Of a DNA stretch of 64,000 bases, positions 38,301 through 47,979 are shown in pieces. Both the position numbers and the translations under genes were made by a program. The stretch is from positions 40,001 to 104,000 of the forward strand of contig JAXRKP010001042.1 of the NCBI GenBank assembly GCA_037039925.1, in the 5' to 3' direction. Below the pieces are notes generated by a model. That model saw only the letters and a list, made by a program, of their open reading frames with translations. It had not been told where the DNA came from and searched no databases. Origin of the DNA: Doris montereyensis. Taxonomy: Eukaryota; Mollusca; Gastropoda; Nudibranchia; Dorididae. Position 1 is the stretch's first letter, and each line of letters opens with the position of its first letter.

Positions 38301-39571
38301 CCTGGAGCTTTTGGTTCTGCTTTTGGGGCTAGCCTTAGGTTCCGGTTTGGATCGCATCTTTTCCAACTTCTCTGCCAGTTCAGGATAGTATTTTGCTATC
38401 ATAGATCCCCCAGACATTCCGAGAGTGCTAGAGGAGCGGATGTCACTTGCAGACCTCACAAAACCTGTACCAGACTGAAGGGACTTTCCTAAGACACTGT
38501 CACTCTGTGCGGCTAAGAGCCCTCCCAGCCCGCCAATTTTACTTTCAGATGGACCCGAATCTGGAAATGCATATGGGTCATAGGTATCTCCTTCCTGTAT
38601 TGAATTTTTCAATACTGATGCTGAACTTTCTTTGAACTGGATAAACTGAATTTCGGCTTCATCATGCCGATGTTGGCCAGCTGAAGTCTGTTGTCTGGAG
38701 TGGAGACACTGACAGGCTTCTCTTTTTCTTTCGTTCTTTCTTTGGTAGCATGCCTAGGACCTGCATGTGATTGTTGCAATACCTGTAGAATATAGTTATT
38801 TAAATATTTTACAATCAAAGAAATAGAGGACCACGAAGAGGGGGAGGGAGAAACAGGACCTTGTTTCAATGTATTTTATCCCGTCTATCGTAGGCAGTGA
38901 TTTCAGGGTGAATTAAAAGGTTTGTTTATCAGTGAAATTTATCCTCACTACGATAAATATATATATATATATATATTATATAAGAATAAAGAGAACAAAA
39001 TCTGCATTAACGTTGATACTGACCATACATGAACAATTGTAAAAATACGCACACAGGAAGCAGTTCTTTTATACAACAGGGACATGCCTTCATCAAGTAG
39101 TTCACGTCATGACAAAAAAATGAAATCCAACTGGCCCGATATATGTCCAAAACAAAAGGATTTTTTAACCAGTCTATATTTTTAAAACTTCGACCGAAGG
39201 GGAAAAGCAGACCACAACATTTTCTGAGAGATACAAAAAATCTTTCAACCCTGATCTCAACAAATCTAGCTATAAATGAATTTAAATTCTTAAATTCCCA
39301 TTTATAGCAAAACTGGAATCTTTACTCACCTTCTCTCTTCAGGCTTTGGAATAGCCTGAGTGCACATCTGATTGCTGGATTTGGCGACATAAGCACATCG
39401 TTTAAAAGGAGCGGCTTGATCTTCTAAAATATGCCTGACACAAAAGCCATATCCATTCAGTCGACGCTGATTACACAGCTTGCCACTGAAGGAGCACAAG
39501 AGCTTATTGTCAGCGCCCGAATAATGAATATTTTTTCCCTCGACATTGTACAAGATGTCTGTTGAGCTCAT
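26595..39571 (-). CDS. INO80D: INO80 complex subunit D-like gene (nine coding exons, complement)
   Basis: INO80D is an accessory subunit of the nuclear INO80 ATP-dependent nucleosome remodeller. What identifies it here: an N-terminal module with IHYSGADNKLLCSF and RRLNGYGFCVRHILED; a second Cys/His module with DYCTAKFADNTQCCMPVFD; and a basic stretch KKPRKKSKPPALT. All three follow the order known from vertebrate INO80D. Exons called, in transcript order: 39571-39330, 38782-37152, 36496-36397, 36071-35846, 34331-34225, 33819-33686, 32570-32403, 31052-30776 and 29390-26595. Every intron has GT and AG ends. The C-terminal half is long and rich in Q, P, S and A. Odd: the frame shifts by single bases several times inside exons 2, 3, 4 and 9, so no continuous protein can be read. 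Sequencing or assembly indels are the likely cause; pseudogenisation is the alternative. Family identity is confident; exact exon ends and the protein C-terminus are less so. Confidence 0.85.
29985..30295. repeat. 43-bp minisatellite in the last INO80D-like intron (about 7 copies)
   Basis: Tandem copies of a 43-bp unit, recognisable by GGGCTCCACTGTAGGCTG and ACTAATATAGAAGAG. The copies are nearly identical, with a few substitutions (T for C, AAAA for AGAA, GATGAG for GAAGAG). The array lies between exons 8 and 9, about 600 bp upstream of the exon 9 acceptor in transcript order. The high identity suggests recent expansion. Confidence 0.95.
30376..30515 (-). mobile_element. SINE fragment (body) in an INO80D-like intron
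   Basis: Minus-oriented body of the SINE family described at 13,255: reverse complements of the GTGCAGATC, GTTAAAGATCCC-like and GGCTGTTT words are visible. The tRNA-like head is missing. The fragment lies in the intron close to exon 8. Confidence 0.6.
30776..31052 (-). CDS. INO80D: INO80D-like exon 8 (Ala/Pro-rich)
   Basis: The acceptor ATATATTTACAG is followed in phase 0 by PYLALMFGIGPPSQPEEEVP, a Ser/Pro segment, an alanine-rich run from (GCT/GCA) repeats, then AKPPAVPTTQSFNTAKSVKP and LELEMADPLLPG. The exon is 277 nt and ends in phase 1 at a GTAAGATT donor. Sequence conservation with vertebrates is low here. The call rests on its position between convincing exons, the open frame and the correct phases on both sides. 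The Ala run is a trinucleotide repeat and may vary in length. Confidence 0.65.
31105..31245 (+). repeat. Dispersed ~150-bp repeat in an INO80D-like intron
   Basis: TGCTTTATTTGAAATTCATC, then TGATATCATGGTGAACCAAG, AGGAAACAGCAAGATGAAA and CACTCGCCAACCACC. Confidence 0.8.
32403..32570 (-). CDS. INO80D: INO80D-like exon 7 (basic nuclear-localisation-like segment)
   Basis: The acceptor CTTTTCTCAG is followed by DNYQKQLEAENKKKPRKKSK, then PPALTRPHARARKRKKDGM. The KPRKKSKPPALT core is diagnostic, since vertebrate INO80D has KPRKKTKPPALT at the same place. The basic clusters could serve as nuclear localisation signals (inference). The exon has 56 codons, phase 0 to phase 0, with a GTAAGTCC donor. 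A second frame also gives a plausible tail (QQISLPPAERVGLDS), so a late one-base indel is possible, but the unshifted frame joins exon 8 without a stop. Confidence 0.8.
32885..33190 (+). mobile_element. tRNA-headed SINE in an INO80D-like intron
   Basis: A nearly complete but divergent copy. The head carries AGAGGTAATGGGTCGTCC and AGGTTCTCGCCC (A-box and B-box like). The body has CAGGTAGGTGGATAGACACC, GTGCATGTTAAAGATCCC and TTGACTGTTTGTGGGACAG. It is opposite in orientation to the gene and sits between exons 7 and 6. Divergence suggests an old insertion. Confidence 0.75.
33686..33819 (-). CDS. INO80D: INO80D-like exon 6 (second zinc module, second half)
   Basis: The acceptor TTGCCTCAG is followed by HIMYNINQQIFDYCTAKFAD and then NTQCCMPVFDIRHELPLCPV, ending HAAKA. 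The C-x7-C, then C-x2-H, pattern is intact. This is the best-matching stretch of the gene to vertebrate INO80D (HILLNHSQQLFSSCTAKFAD). The exon is 134 nt, starts in phase 1 and ends in phase 0 at a GTGAGTATTT donor. No frameshift is seen here. Confidence 0.9.
34225..34331 (-). CDS. INO80D: INO80D-like exon 5 (second zinc module, first half)
   Basis: The acceptor TATGATTTTGCAG is followed by LKKLRPQPQKTCCHNSS, then DGQCTSPCLPYTNHCLR. This aligns with the vertebrate segment TKLREVEPAACSG...GEQC...PFTRHCFQ. The Cys and His ligand positions are kept. The 107-nt exon ends in phase 1 at a GTATCC donor, and the split His codon is completed by exon 6. It is too short to stand out by length and was found by the Cys spacing. 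Confidence 0.8.
35846..36071 (-). CDS. INO80D: INO80D-like exon 4 (basic helical segment)
   Basis: The acceptor CCTAACTGCAG is followed by CNTDVPVEMRPTKLSLLKTR, then a basic region RLRRQWRQARIASKSNYALR and ATLALIRTVRE. It lies where vertebrate INO80D has its Arg/Lys-rich helical region before the second zinc module. The donor is GTGAGTAAAAG. Reading straight through ends in phase 0, which does not fit exon 5. If the frame shifts by one near 35905, the end reads ...IMHIKKSKKK in phase 2, which joins exon 5 correctly. That makes a one-base indel here likely. Confidence 0.7.
36220..36320 (+). repeat. Dispersed ~150-bp repeat, 3' part, in an INO80D-like intron
   Basis: AAGAGAAAATAACAAGATGA, AGACAAGTGAAAGGAAAG and TTGTCAACCACCCACC. 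The 5' half is missing. Confidence 0.7.
36397..36496 (-). CDS. INO80D: INO80D-like exon 3 (acidic segment)
   Basis: A short exon between an ATGTAG acceptor and a GTGAGTATAC donor. It encodes an acidic stretch SDEEDANEDDDMLPWQ in one frame and SASSDDEEADENDQ in the next. Both parts resemble the acidic region before the helical segment of vertebrate INO80D. A one-base frameshift inside the exon is needed to join them. The 3' phase (2) agrees with exon 4. An alternative acceptor lies five bases further in, at 36491. Confidence 0.65.
37152..38782 (-). CDS. INO80D: INO80D-like exon 2 (zinc module end, Ser/Pro-rich linker)
   Basis: The acceptor TTCTACAG is followed, in phase with exon 1, by RYCNNHMQVLGMLPKKERKK. 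That completes the first Cys/His module and matches the vertebrate RYCNSHLQVLG region. Downstream come DTYDPYAFPDSG and NKLQTKIAQNKITEKLRK, equivalent to the DPFAF and KLQSKLAQNR region of vertebrates. A Ser/Pro-rich linker follows, then KLRKLKGILSEK. The donor is GTAAGTAG at 37151. The frame changes near 38700, near 38620, near 37730-37800, and again near 37380 and 37200. Each segment reads well on either side of the break, which points to single-base indels. The last ~80 bases are the weakest part of the model. Confidence 0.75.
38865..38950 (+). repeat. Dispersed ~150-bp repeat, 5' part, in INO80D-like intron 1
   Basis: TTGTTTCAATGTATTTTATC, then GCAGTGATTTCAGGGTGAAT. The 3' half is missing. 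Confidence 0.65.
39330..39571 (-). CDS. INO80D: INO80D-like exon 1 (first coding exon, N-terminal zinc module)
   Basis: The exon starts at ATG 39571-39569, the first Met after an in-frame TGA at 39583-39581, which is why this start was chosen. It adds about nine residues before the point where the vertebrate protein begins. It encodes about 80 residues. Visible zinc-ligand candidates are C in LLCSF, C in GKLCNQ, C and H in YGFCVRHI, C in FKRCAYV and C in NQMCTQ. The last C-x2-H pair of the module is completed in exon 2. The exon ends in PKPEERR at a GTGAGTAA donor in phase 2. An upstream non-coding exon is likely but was not located. Confidence 0.85.
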
Positions 39572-39583
39572 TGAAAGAAATCA

Positions 39584-42500
39584 TACCACATCTGTATCCA
39601 TTGATTAGTGTCAATGGCTTCTGGGGGGGAAAGAAGTACAAACGGAAAGATTAAAACCAGTAACAAATGGCATGTAAATATAGATTGTAGCAAACATGTA
39701 TCGAACTCAATGACTAATAAACATTATTCAAGGAAGTTGTCACTCTGGTTGTAAGATAGCAAGGGAAATAAATGACAATTAGTTGTAGTTGTAGTTGTGT
39801 ACAGAATACAAAATCTCATTGGAGTTTATACTAAAAAATATTCAGTTATAATGTTAATATGCCTGGCTACACAATGAATAATATCACAATTTGAGGGTGA
39901 TGAGAGCAAACAGTAAAATGACAAAATAAGGATGTAGTCTGTATGAAGAAATAGAACCTAAAAGTAGTGCCCACAATGACAAAACAAAAACGAAGTCTGT
40001 TGAACAGATAACAGACCCCACAACTGTAATTTTATTCAGAGATGATTATTTGCTAAAACATGTTTGCCATGACCTCCCAGTTTCATTTTTATGCAAAGCA
40101 ATGCAATCACAACCCAAACTTTATAAAAATCACTAAAAAAAAGTTTTAATAAGAATAATAATAACTAATGATTTAGCCTCTCTATTAGATACATCTTATC
40201 AACTGAAGCAGAAAAATATTGATTACAAAAGTATGCATAAAAAGATGACTTAGGACTGAACATTTCAAGAATCAACCAGAATCAATCCAAAAACATACAA
40301 AAATAAGTAGGCTACTATAGACACAGACTCTCTATAGTTTTTCTTTTCAGTGCTAAGAGTAAGACGGTTTCTTGACAAGACAATATATGATACACAAAAG
40401 CAAACAACAATAATCATACAACCATTGTATTAATAATGCTTGAATGAAGTTTCACTCATTCAAAAAGACTGAAACAGCAACACAACATGAGGCACTCATA
40501 TACTACTCGAAAATAGAATCATCTATGATTAAAATTAGAAGGAACACTATCATTCGGAACAGCCACAAAATCTATCACAATCCCTAAGGCTGAACTTCAA
40601 CCCCTCCCCTATATCCTATCCATCCAGACCTGCACCCTACCCTCCCTCCCCATACAGGCAAGGTTAGGTCCCTCCGAGGGAAATTTACATAATTACTATT
40701 GCTGACTATGGTACGCCTCCCGATTAATTCTACTCTGGAATTGCAAGAACGCTAGATCTAGTTAGAGTTTGAATGTAATAAAAATACAGACTATAAATCC
40801 ATCCTCATAAAATCTTTTATTTTTATGAATGCTAGATCTAGATCCTCACTTTACTCAAGTAGGAATGGGTAGTCAGTAGGTCATTTTATTCATTGACTGA
40901 TAAAACCTGAACGATCTTGTCAGGGTATTGATTACCAAGAGGCGCTCAAACACTATTGTTTGCTCTGGAAAAATTATGAGGAATTAAAATGAAGTAGAAA
41001 ATAGCTGGACCAAGGACGCTTGATTTGCGGTTGGTGAGTCTGCAGTTATGCAAGGACTAGAGCTACTTATCTATACCAAGTAAAAGTCAATCGCTTATCT
41101 TTTAAGGCCATACCCTGATGTTAGCTTCTAGATATAATATATAGATTTAGATCCAGATATGGATGATCAAGAGCCAGTGGTTGCTAGAACCTAGATCTAG
41201 GTGCCAGTGCCACCATAAAAATCTCTACACATTTGTCCTGTCTGCTTTTATAATAAAATACAGTTAAGTCTTTCACTATTAACAGTACTAGCTTATTATA
41301 TGAAATAAAGAATTATATATATATCTATTTAAAACAGTGTAATTTAACCTTTCTCTCACCTAAAACATTTAGGTTCATAAGGAATTGGGGATTGGCAATC
41401 AATGGCAAATTTTCTTGACATGGATGAGTCTTCTTTTCTTTGCTCATGTAGTGAAATATCACTCCTTGAGAAATTTAAGGATTCAGCAGAGCTCAAGCAC
41501 ATTGCCTTGCTTCCCGCGGCTCCTTTACAAATGCTGAAAATGAAGTATTTTCATTATTTTCAAAGAAGACTCATTTATCCTCACTGATTGGAATCATTGT
41601 TTACTATTTCGGTTCCTTATCGATAATAGGTATTTACCGATTTGAAATCGATATTACTTAAGTAAATGGTCTTTATTTGTATTCATTTTCTCAACACAAT
41701 GAAAAGTTAAAAATGTCTTACTATTTATTACAGATTGGGAATGATAGACTGGACCATTGGGCTAATAACAGTAACTAAATCATCTTCTTCATTCATTGGA
41801 TTTTACACTTCATTTGTACTTCCGCGAGATTGACTCACAGCGCAAGTGCGATAACCCACTTTCCCGTCAAGCTGATTTATTTAGAAACAAAATTAGGATA
41901 ACGTCAACATGAAGACTGGATTTTTATCTCAAATGGCATCTCACCTTAAAGCATTTTGAAAAAATAAGCTTCATATGTCTAGTAAATGCTTTTTGACAAA
42001 TAAAAGCTTTCACAAAATGGCTGCCGCGAGATCTGAACGTAAATTATTCCTGAACGTGAAATCTGGGGCGTAATGAGGTTGATCATAGTATTTATGGCAC
42101 CCATTTTTTAACCTTTTAACTATTTCACGGAAAATATTAGAAAGAGCATAAAGTAGAATACAATTTTCAACTCTTCAAATTATTCTGCTCATATTTATCA
42201 GTGCCTTTTCAAATTTGAAACTTATTTTTTCTCATAAGCGCACTTATCTCTTCCATCCCTCCGCTGACAAAATAGGCTGATAAAATCGCCATTTAACTTT
42301 TTCATCCCAACACCATCATTTATATCAATCATTCAGACACATCAACCACCAGGATCAGTGCATGAAAATATCAAATACAAGTTATGGACTATTGTTCTTT
42401 GAAATACAACATGTTGTATGAGCAATGCAAGTAGTACCGGCGGCTGCTGAGGGAGGCCCTTCAGTCAAACAGCGCAAACCCCAATGTAGCACCACCTTTA

Positions 42501-42699
42501 GGATCAATGCTAAATTTAGTAACAGACATCTTAGTGATAGTGTGCAACTTTAACGCGCTGGTGAACATACATAGAGTATTTTGTTTATCTTAAGTCAACC
42601 CCTACGTGACGAGGAAGTGATCATATTATAACAACAAATTAATGAAATTTATTCTTAAGTCTTCAAAGTTAAAGATATCAATGTCTCAAAGTTCAGAAA
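39584..42699. other. 5' flank or first intron of the INO80D-like gene
   Basis: About 3.1 kb of AT-rich sequence with no recognisable exon. It holds several TCTAGATCTAGA-type words (around 40,755, 40,830 and 41,190). There is also an AAAATGGCTGCCGCG word at about 42,014 on the plus strand, which resembles a YY1 site. A stretch at 42,430-42,560 has higher GC and could hold a 5' untranslated exon. A degenerate copy of the ~150-bp dispersed repeat may lie at 39,890-39,990. Confidence 0.4.
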
Positions 42700-42805
42700 T
42701 TGTACGCGGTTCTTGCCCGTTTACTGGCAGCGAAGCAGGTATAAATACTTCATGCTGATTGGTCCGTATTGGAAAACCCCTGTGTAGCACGAACAGCTAT
42801 TGGTT
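42700..42805 (-). promoter_or_regulatory. Candidate CCAAT/TATA promoter pointing towards the INO80D-like gene
   Basis: Read on the minus strand there are three CCAAT words: CCAATAGC near 42,800, CCAATACGG near 42,772 and ACCAATCAGC near 42,762. They are followed by TATTTATA at about 42,745-42,738. Order and spacing fit a core promoter with a start near 42,710, about 3.1 kb upstream of the first coding ATG. No 5' non-coding exon was found to link them, and the TATA word also reads as TATAAATA on the plus strand, so a promoter in either direction is possible. Confidence 0.3.
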
Positions 42806-43569
42806 GTGAGGAAGTGTCGTAGAATTGGAACACAGGACGATCTTCATTCACATCAGTTGTTGTGTTAACACGAGTGTGTGGTTTTGTGTGTGAGTGTGTG
42901 TGTGTGTAGGAGTGGGACTCAATTTTATTATGATCACGTGCCCTCTGTCAACCTCTCTTGACTGAAAACGATAATGCTTGCTTTTTGTCCTTATTTTGCT
43001 TTCTTGTCATGTCTGAATAAACATTGCTTTAAATTAAGAGAAAGTCGTCAAGATAAAGAGTGCATGCAATTAGGGTTCATGAGTCACAAAGATTCCATAG
43101 TGTGAGACACAATCGATTGCTGAGTTCAGGCTGACTTATCCCTCCTCTTCCTTTTCACCGTCTTTCCTCACTCCTTTCCATTCTCAGCCTGTCCGAAGCT
43201 GACGTGACGGGTGTGTTGTTGAGTGTTGAGTCTCAAGAATGAATTGACACACGAAGCCATCACTAGATTCAGTTAGCAAGCAGGTCGGGCATGCTGTAGA
43301 TGTCGTATGGCATTGGCACGGTCTTGTTGAGCTTACCTGCCACACCTTTTGAGATTAACACATCAACTTTCATTTCATTTCTAAGGACATGAGGCTGTTA
43401 GCTCTTTTGTTTAATTGTGTTTGTCTGTCGGGCTGTCTTGACAGCGTTAACTTACAAATAAGCTTAGACTTACTACATGCAGCGTTTTGGGGTTTTTTGT
43501 TGTGTTGTTTTGCTCGTTGTCCTATGTTGTTTCCGTCCTTTCTCGTTTTATTTTGTGGGCGGTCAGTGG
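42806..43569. other. Spacer upstream of the gene, nothing recognised
   Basis: Includes a short GT run at 42,870-42,907. No gene seen. Confidence 0.4.
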
Positions 43570-43690
43570 GCCCTGTTGTGTAGGTTCTATTTCTTTCCAT
43601 CCATTCTTTCACTTCTCTTTCATCTTGTTGTTTCCTCTTCATTCACACTGAGATCAACACATACAGTGGATGAGATACGTTTCAATCAAG
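43570..43690 (-). repeat. Dispersed ~150-bp repeat, minus copy
   Basis: The reverse complement of the family: GTTTCCTCTTCATTCACACT, TCTTTCATCTTGTTG and TTCTATTTCTTTCC are visible. Confidence 0.7.
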
Positions 43691-43871
43691 CAAATAAATC
43701 AAATCTCATTATCTCATATCTGCGTCGCTGCGACTTTAACATTGATTTTAATTATCTTATGTGCGAGTGGTAAGCAGTTGGTGGGTGCTATGGTTGTAGG
43801 TACTACTTGTTTCAAATCTTTCATTTTACTGTCTTTTTTGTTAACGTCTAGTATAATATATATAGGTATGT

Positions 43872-44140
43872 CACTGTGGTGTCGGTGGCCGAGTGGTTAG
43901 GTTGCCGGACTGTGCATAATGAGATCTCGAGTTCAAAGCTAGGCCCGACGTTGTGTTCCCTTGGGAAAGGCACTTAACACACAGTTTCCTCACTCGACCC
44001 AGGTGAAAATGGATACAAGCACTAGCTTAGGAGTAAAAACATGCGGCAGACTAGCGTCCTGTCTAGGAGGTGGTTATTAATTATCACCTGTTCCGCTTCA
44101 CGCTATAGAAACCGGTATAAACTGCGGCTCTATCGGCGGT
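43872..44140 (+). mobile_element. Second SINE type (Ser/Leu-tRNA-like head, GGGAAAGGCACTT body)
   Basis: The head GTCGGTGGCCGAGTGGTTAG is a textbook A-box region of class II tRNAs. GAGTTCAAAGCTAGG is the B box. The body contains CCCTTGGGAAAGGCACTTAA and CCTCACTCGACCCAGGTGAA, a central motif known from SINEs of many invertebrates. It does not match the SINE at 13,255. Only one copy was seen in this window. Confidence 0.85.
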
Positions 44141-44221
44141 AATGGCCTTGAATGAACTTTGTTTTACTTCGTATGTATATCACACTAGTGTCACTTTGCT
44201 TTTCATTCTAAATTCACTCTG

Positions 44222-44545
44222 TCAAGGGGGACTCGGTAGTCCAGAGGTAAGATGTTGGCGTTTCAAACAAAACATCACGAGTTCAAGCCTTGTCAGGTTG
44301 AACAGTTTTATCGAGTTCTTTTCAGGTAAAACCTATCTTCCTGGTCCAGGTAGGCGGATCGACATCTAATCCCATCGGAGATGAACGATAAAAGGAGGAC
44401 CCGTGTGCAGATTGCAACACGGCGTGTACGTTAAAGATCCATTGGCTGTTTAAAAGACAGTCTGGGCTAAATTAAAATATCCTATCAAAACCCACGAGAT
44501 CATCTTTATGGTGGATGTGGATAATATAAAATCAAATAAATGCAC
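44222..44545 (+). mobile_element. tRNA-headed SINE (13,255 family)
   Basis: GGGACTCGGTAGTCCAGAGG, ACGAGTTCAAGCCTTG, then GGTCCAGGTAGGCGGATCGA, GTGTACGTTAAAGATCCATT and tail AAAATCAAATAAA. Full length with moderate divergence. It starts about 80 bp after the other SINE. Confidence 0.9.
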
Positions 44546-44639
44546 TCTGCCTGCTGGTCTCACGTGTGGGGCCTTTAATGTGTTCCATTCAATCGAAACC
44601 ATCAATCACACTTGAAGTTGATTTGAATGCATTAGTATA

Positions 44640-44795
44640 AAACGTGGTGGGCGCTATTGGTACGTTCTATTTCTGGTTATTTCCTGTTATTCTTTCACTT
44701 ATCTTTCATTAATTTTGACATTTCTTCTTAATTCACACTGAGACTGAGACCACCGCATAGTGTGGTGGTGGAGTAAATTCCGATAAAATAGAAAG
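44640..44795 (-). repeat. Dispersed ~150-bp repeat, minus copy
   Basis: TTCACTTATCTTTCATTAA, then TTCTTAATTCACACTGAGAC, then CACCGCATAGTGTGGTGG, in reverse order to plus copies. Confidence 0.75.
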
Positions 44796-45009
44796 CACAA
44801 AATTATGCGCTTTCTGTAAAAACAAATATGCCATGATACATTGTACTTCTTCTATTGATTGTCATCAAATTATTTAGTGACATTGTCAATAATAGGCTAC
44901 TGAATGCGATAAGAGTAGCCGCCAAAACGCCCCCAGCAGCCACTCTGCGGGTGAATGAGAGTCATTCTTGATATTAATGATATTGATAGGCCTACCGTTT
45001 TTTTTTTTT

Positions 45010-45128
45010 TGCTTGCTTGTTTGTTTAATTGAATTTAACTCGTCCACCATTTGCGGTTATCGCAGGGTGAACTAATAGGAAACAGCAAGATAAAAGGATA
45101 GCCAACCGCCCACCTACAGGCTGTACCG
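45010..45128 (+). repeat. Dispersed ~150-bp repeat, copy with internal deletion
   Basis: TTGTTTAATTGAATTTAACT, CGTCCACCATTTGCGG, GGTGAACTAATAGGAAACAG, then a jump to AGCCAACCGCCCACC. Confidence 0.8.
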
Positions 45129-45177
45129 GGTAGTTTAAATCTATATATTAGTTCTCTATCTCTTCCATTCCATTAAC

Positions 45178-45535
45178 AGGAGACACGATGGTTCAGAGGT
45201 AAGGTGTCTCTGCCTCTCAACCAGAAGGTCGTGGTGGGTACATGCACCGATAGTTTGAGAAAGTTTTTCTCGAGTTTTCCGTGTAAAAGGAAGACTACCC
45301 ACCCACCTGGTCAAGGTCGGTGTATGGATACACCTACAGCCATTGGAGAAGGATGGTCAAATTAAAAAGAAGGCCCCATGTGTAGGTCAAAGAATCACGT
45401 GCATGTTAAAGATCCCATGCTTGTTTATCAGGGCAGTCCGACCAAAATTGTAAAAAAAAAAAAAATACCTACCGAAAACCCCGAAATAACATTTTTTAGC
45501 TGTAAATGTGAGTAAGAAGAATGAAATGAAATACA
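45178..45535 (+). mobile_element. tRNA-headed SINE (13,255 family), diverged
   Basis: GGTTCAGAGGTAAGGTGTCT, GGTCGTGG, GTGCATGTTAAAGATCCCAT, GGGCAGTCCGACC and tail GAATGAAATGAAAT. It is immediately next to the preceding repeat. Confidence 0.8.
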
Positions 45536-46705
45536 ATGCCTTCCTTTAGTTACTGTTTTCTTTTGTTTTGTTGGTGGAGGAGGGAAAAAGGGGGGGGTGA
45601 TATGACGTTTTGGTGGTGGGAGTTCTTTTCAATGGAGTGTCATTGGCTTGTTTTTGTTGTTTTTGCCTTGGGATTTCTCAAAAGCACCCTGCAATGATAA
45701 AGTATGTAGATGTTTAGATTCCCATTCCCCTCTTCTCCATCCACCCACCCATCCCCCAAATCCTCAGATCAAAATCTAGATTTCTACATATCACTATCAC
45801 TCGTCAATCCTCCCTTAACAAATTTAAATTTTGATTGTGTGAGGGAGGTTTGAATTAAAGGTGAAAATATAGAAAATAGCATGCCACGTAGATTAAGTTA
45901 CTATTCAAGACAGACGAATAAGTACGCAGTGACGAGAGGTTTAAAGATGAAGATAAAGTATATAGGCGTGGGTTTATAGTGTAGTCCACACCCGCTTAAG
46001 TGCAGGCTTACCGATTGTACATCTTTTATCCACCCCACCCCTACCCCACCCCCACCCCAATCCTAGCATGTGCGTTCATTCAAAGTAGTCAAGTAACCAA
46101 CGTCCTTCTCAACTCCCTGGATTGCATAAACTACAACAGCGTAGTAGGCACTTCGAACTAACAACAATCTAACAAGATAGTTCTCTCTATAACTAACTAT
46201 AATATAGCTATAATTGGGTAAATATTCACACCGGAGTCAAGAGATGAAAGAAGAGTGAAGTGTCTTTCCTGAGAGCACGGTGCAACTTTGTGAAAAGACA
46301 TAGATCTACCTTGGTCAGCTATTTGATTTGATTTGATTTGAATCACTATCTACCAGTGTCGTCATGATTACAAACTCATACACAACGCTGCGATAATTTC
46401 GCTACAACGTTACGACCCTTGATTGAGGTCTGCTCTGCTCTTCACCTCAATCTAATTTCTGTCCCTTCCATCCCTCCCCTCCCCCTTCCCACTTCACTAC
46501 ACCACCACCCACCCCCATTCCCCGCGTCGTCTACAAAAGTAAATACACATACCCGCTACTGTTTCGTTGTAGGGCATGGCATTGACATGATGAGGCATGG
46601 GGATTGTAGCCTTCCGATGCTTTTATTGATTGTGAAGGCTAACTCTGACTCTGACAATGCTCCATGGTGATATTTTGATCAAAACTCTGTAGTGGATGGT
46701 TGCTG
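45536..46705. other. Spacer, nothing recognised
   Basis: Contains pyrimidine-rich CCCACCC stretches at 45,720-45,760 and 46,030-46,060, and a four-unit TTTGATTTGA run at 46,322-46,342 that resembles a reversed SINE tail without its SINE. Confidence 0.45.
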
Positions 46706-46711
46706 GGATGC

Positions 46712-46862
46712 TGCCAATTGGTTCTACCTCTTTCCTTTCTTTCTTCACTCCCCCCCACCCCACCCCCCCCCACCTATATTTCATCTACTTGCTGTTTCCT
46801 GTTATTCCGTTATGAAATCACCGCAGATGGTGGACAGGATAATGTTTTATGAAACTTATGGG
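46712..46862 (-). repeat. Dispersed ~150-bp repeat, minus copy
   Basis: GGTTCTACCTCTTTCCTTTC, CTTGCTGTTTCCTGTTATTC and ATCACCGCAGATGGTGGA, reverse of plus copies. Confidence 0.75.
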
Positions 46863-47047
46863 GTCGGGGTGGGGGGAGGGAAGGCGGTCAATATAAAGAA
46901 GACGATTGCTGTATTATCAATTAATAATGTAAAATGAAACAGTATTGAGTTTGATGAAGATTGTTGTAGAGTTGTGTTTTACTCAATTTCATGGCGAACT
47001 CGTAATTATATTGAATGTGAGTATGCTGTGTTATAATATAATTATAA

Positions 47048-47049
<2 letters not shown>

Positions 47050-47124
<75 letters not shown>

Positions 47125-47294
47125 TATTTGTTTATATCATACATATTATACTATAGCTATAGGGCCGTGCTCTGCTTGGGTTTTTTTGGTACCAGGAACC
47201 ACCTGTAAAATATTGCAATACACCAAGAAGGTACTAAACATACAATGCACCCATCACATAGACTTGCTTTACCCTATACACACACACACATATG

Positions 47295-47330
<36 letters not shown>
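47050..47330. repeat. (TA)n and (CA)n microsatellites
   Basis: TA at 47,050-47,122 and CA at 47,278-47,328, with a unique spacer between. Confidence 0.95.
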
Positions 47331-47331
<1 letters not shown>

Positions 47332-47339
47332 TTCACACT

Positions 47340-47735
47340 ACACTTTTCTGCAGGGCTTTTCACTATTACTATTCGCCGCTGGTGACATCACGCTCAGCCT
47401 GTGGTATTTTTCCCTACCTCTCACTTTCTGTGGTGCCTTTCGCAATAGGAACCAAGACATCTTAGTTAACTTTACAAAAATATTATCGGAACAGGGTCAT
47501 AGGTCGTGGTATTCTCTTCTTTGCATGTACAAAAAATAATAATTTTGGAGCCAGGCACCAATCTTGTTCCATCTTCGATCTGAGGTGGCGCATGAGCGCC
47601 CGCTGACGGACGAATTTTATTTTAATCGAGATCATAACCATCTAGACTCAGCTCTACGTGCTGTGATGCTGATGCACACAGATGTGTGTTGCGCGTTCGC
47701 TCCCTCCGTCTCTCTGTGTCCCTGCCTCTGTCTGT
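47340..47735. other. Spacer, nothing recognised
   Basis: No gene or repeat family seen between the CA and TGTC arrays. Confidence 0.4.
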
Positions 47736-47739
47736 TTCT

Positions 47740-47953
<214 letters not shown>

Positions 47954-47979
47954 TCAAAAGTTTGTGGGGGGGGGGGGGG

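Noticed and set aside
42430..42560. snRNA or other small RNA gene
   Set aside because: Checked by eye against U1, U2, U4, U5, U6 and U7 features; none match.
43872..43960. A functional tRNA-Ser or tRNA-Leu gene
   Set aside because: The head is tRNA-like but the 3' half does not close an acceptor stem, and a SINE body follows.
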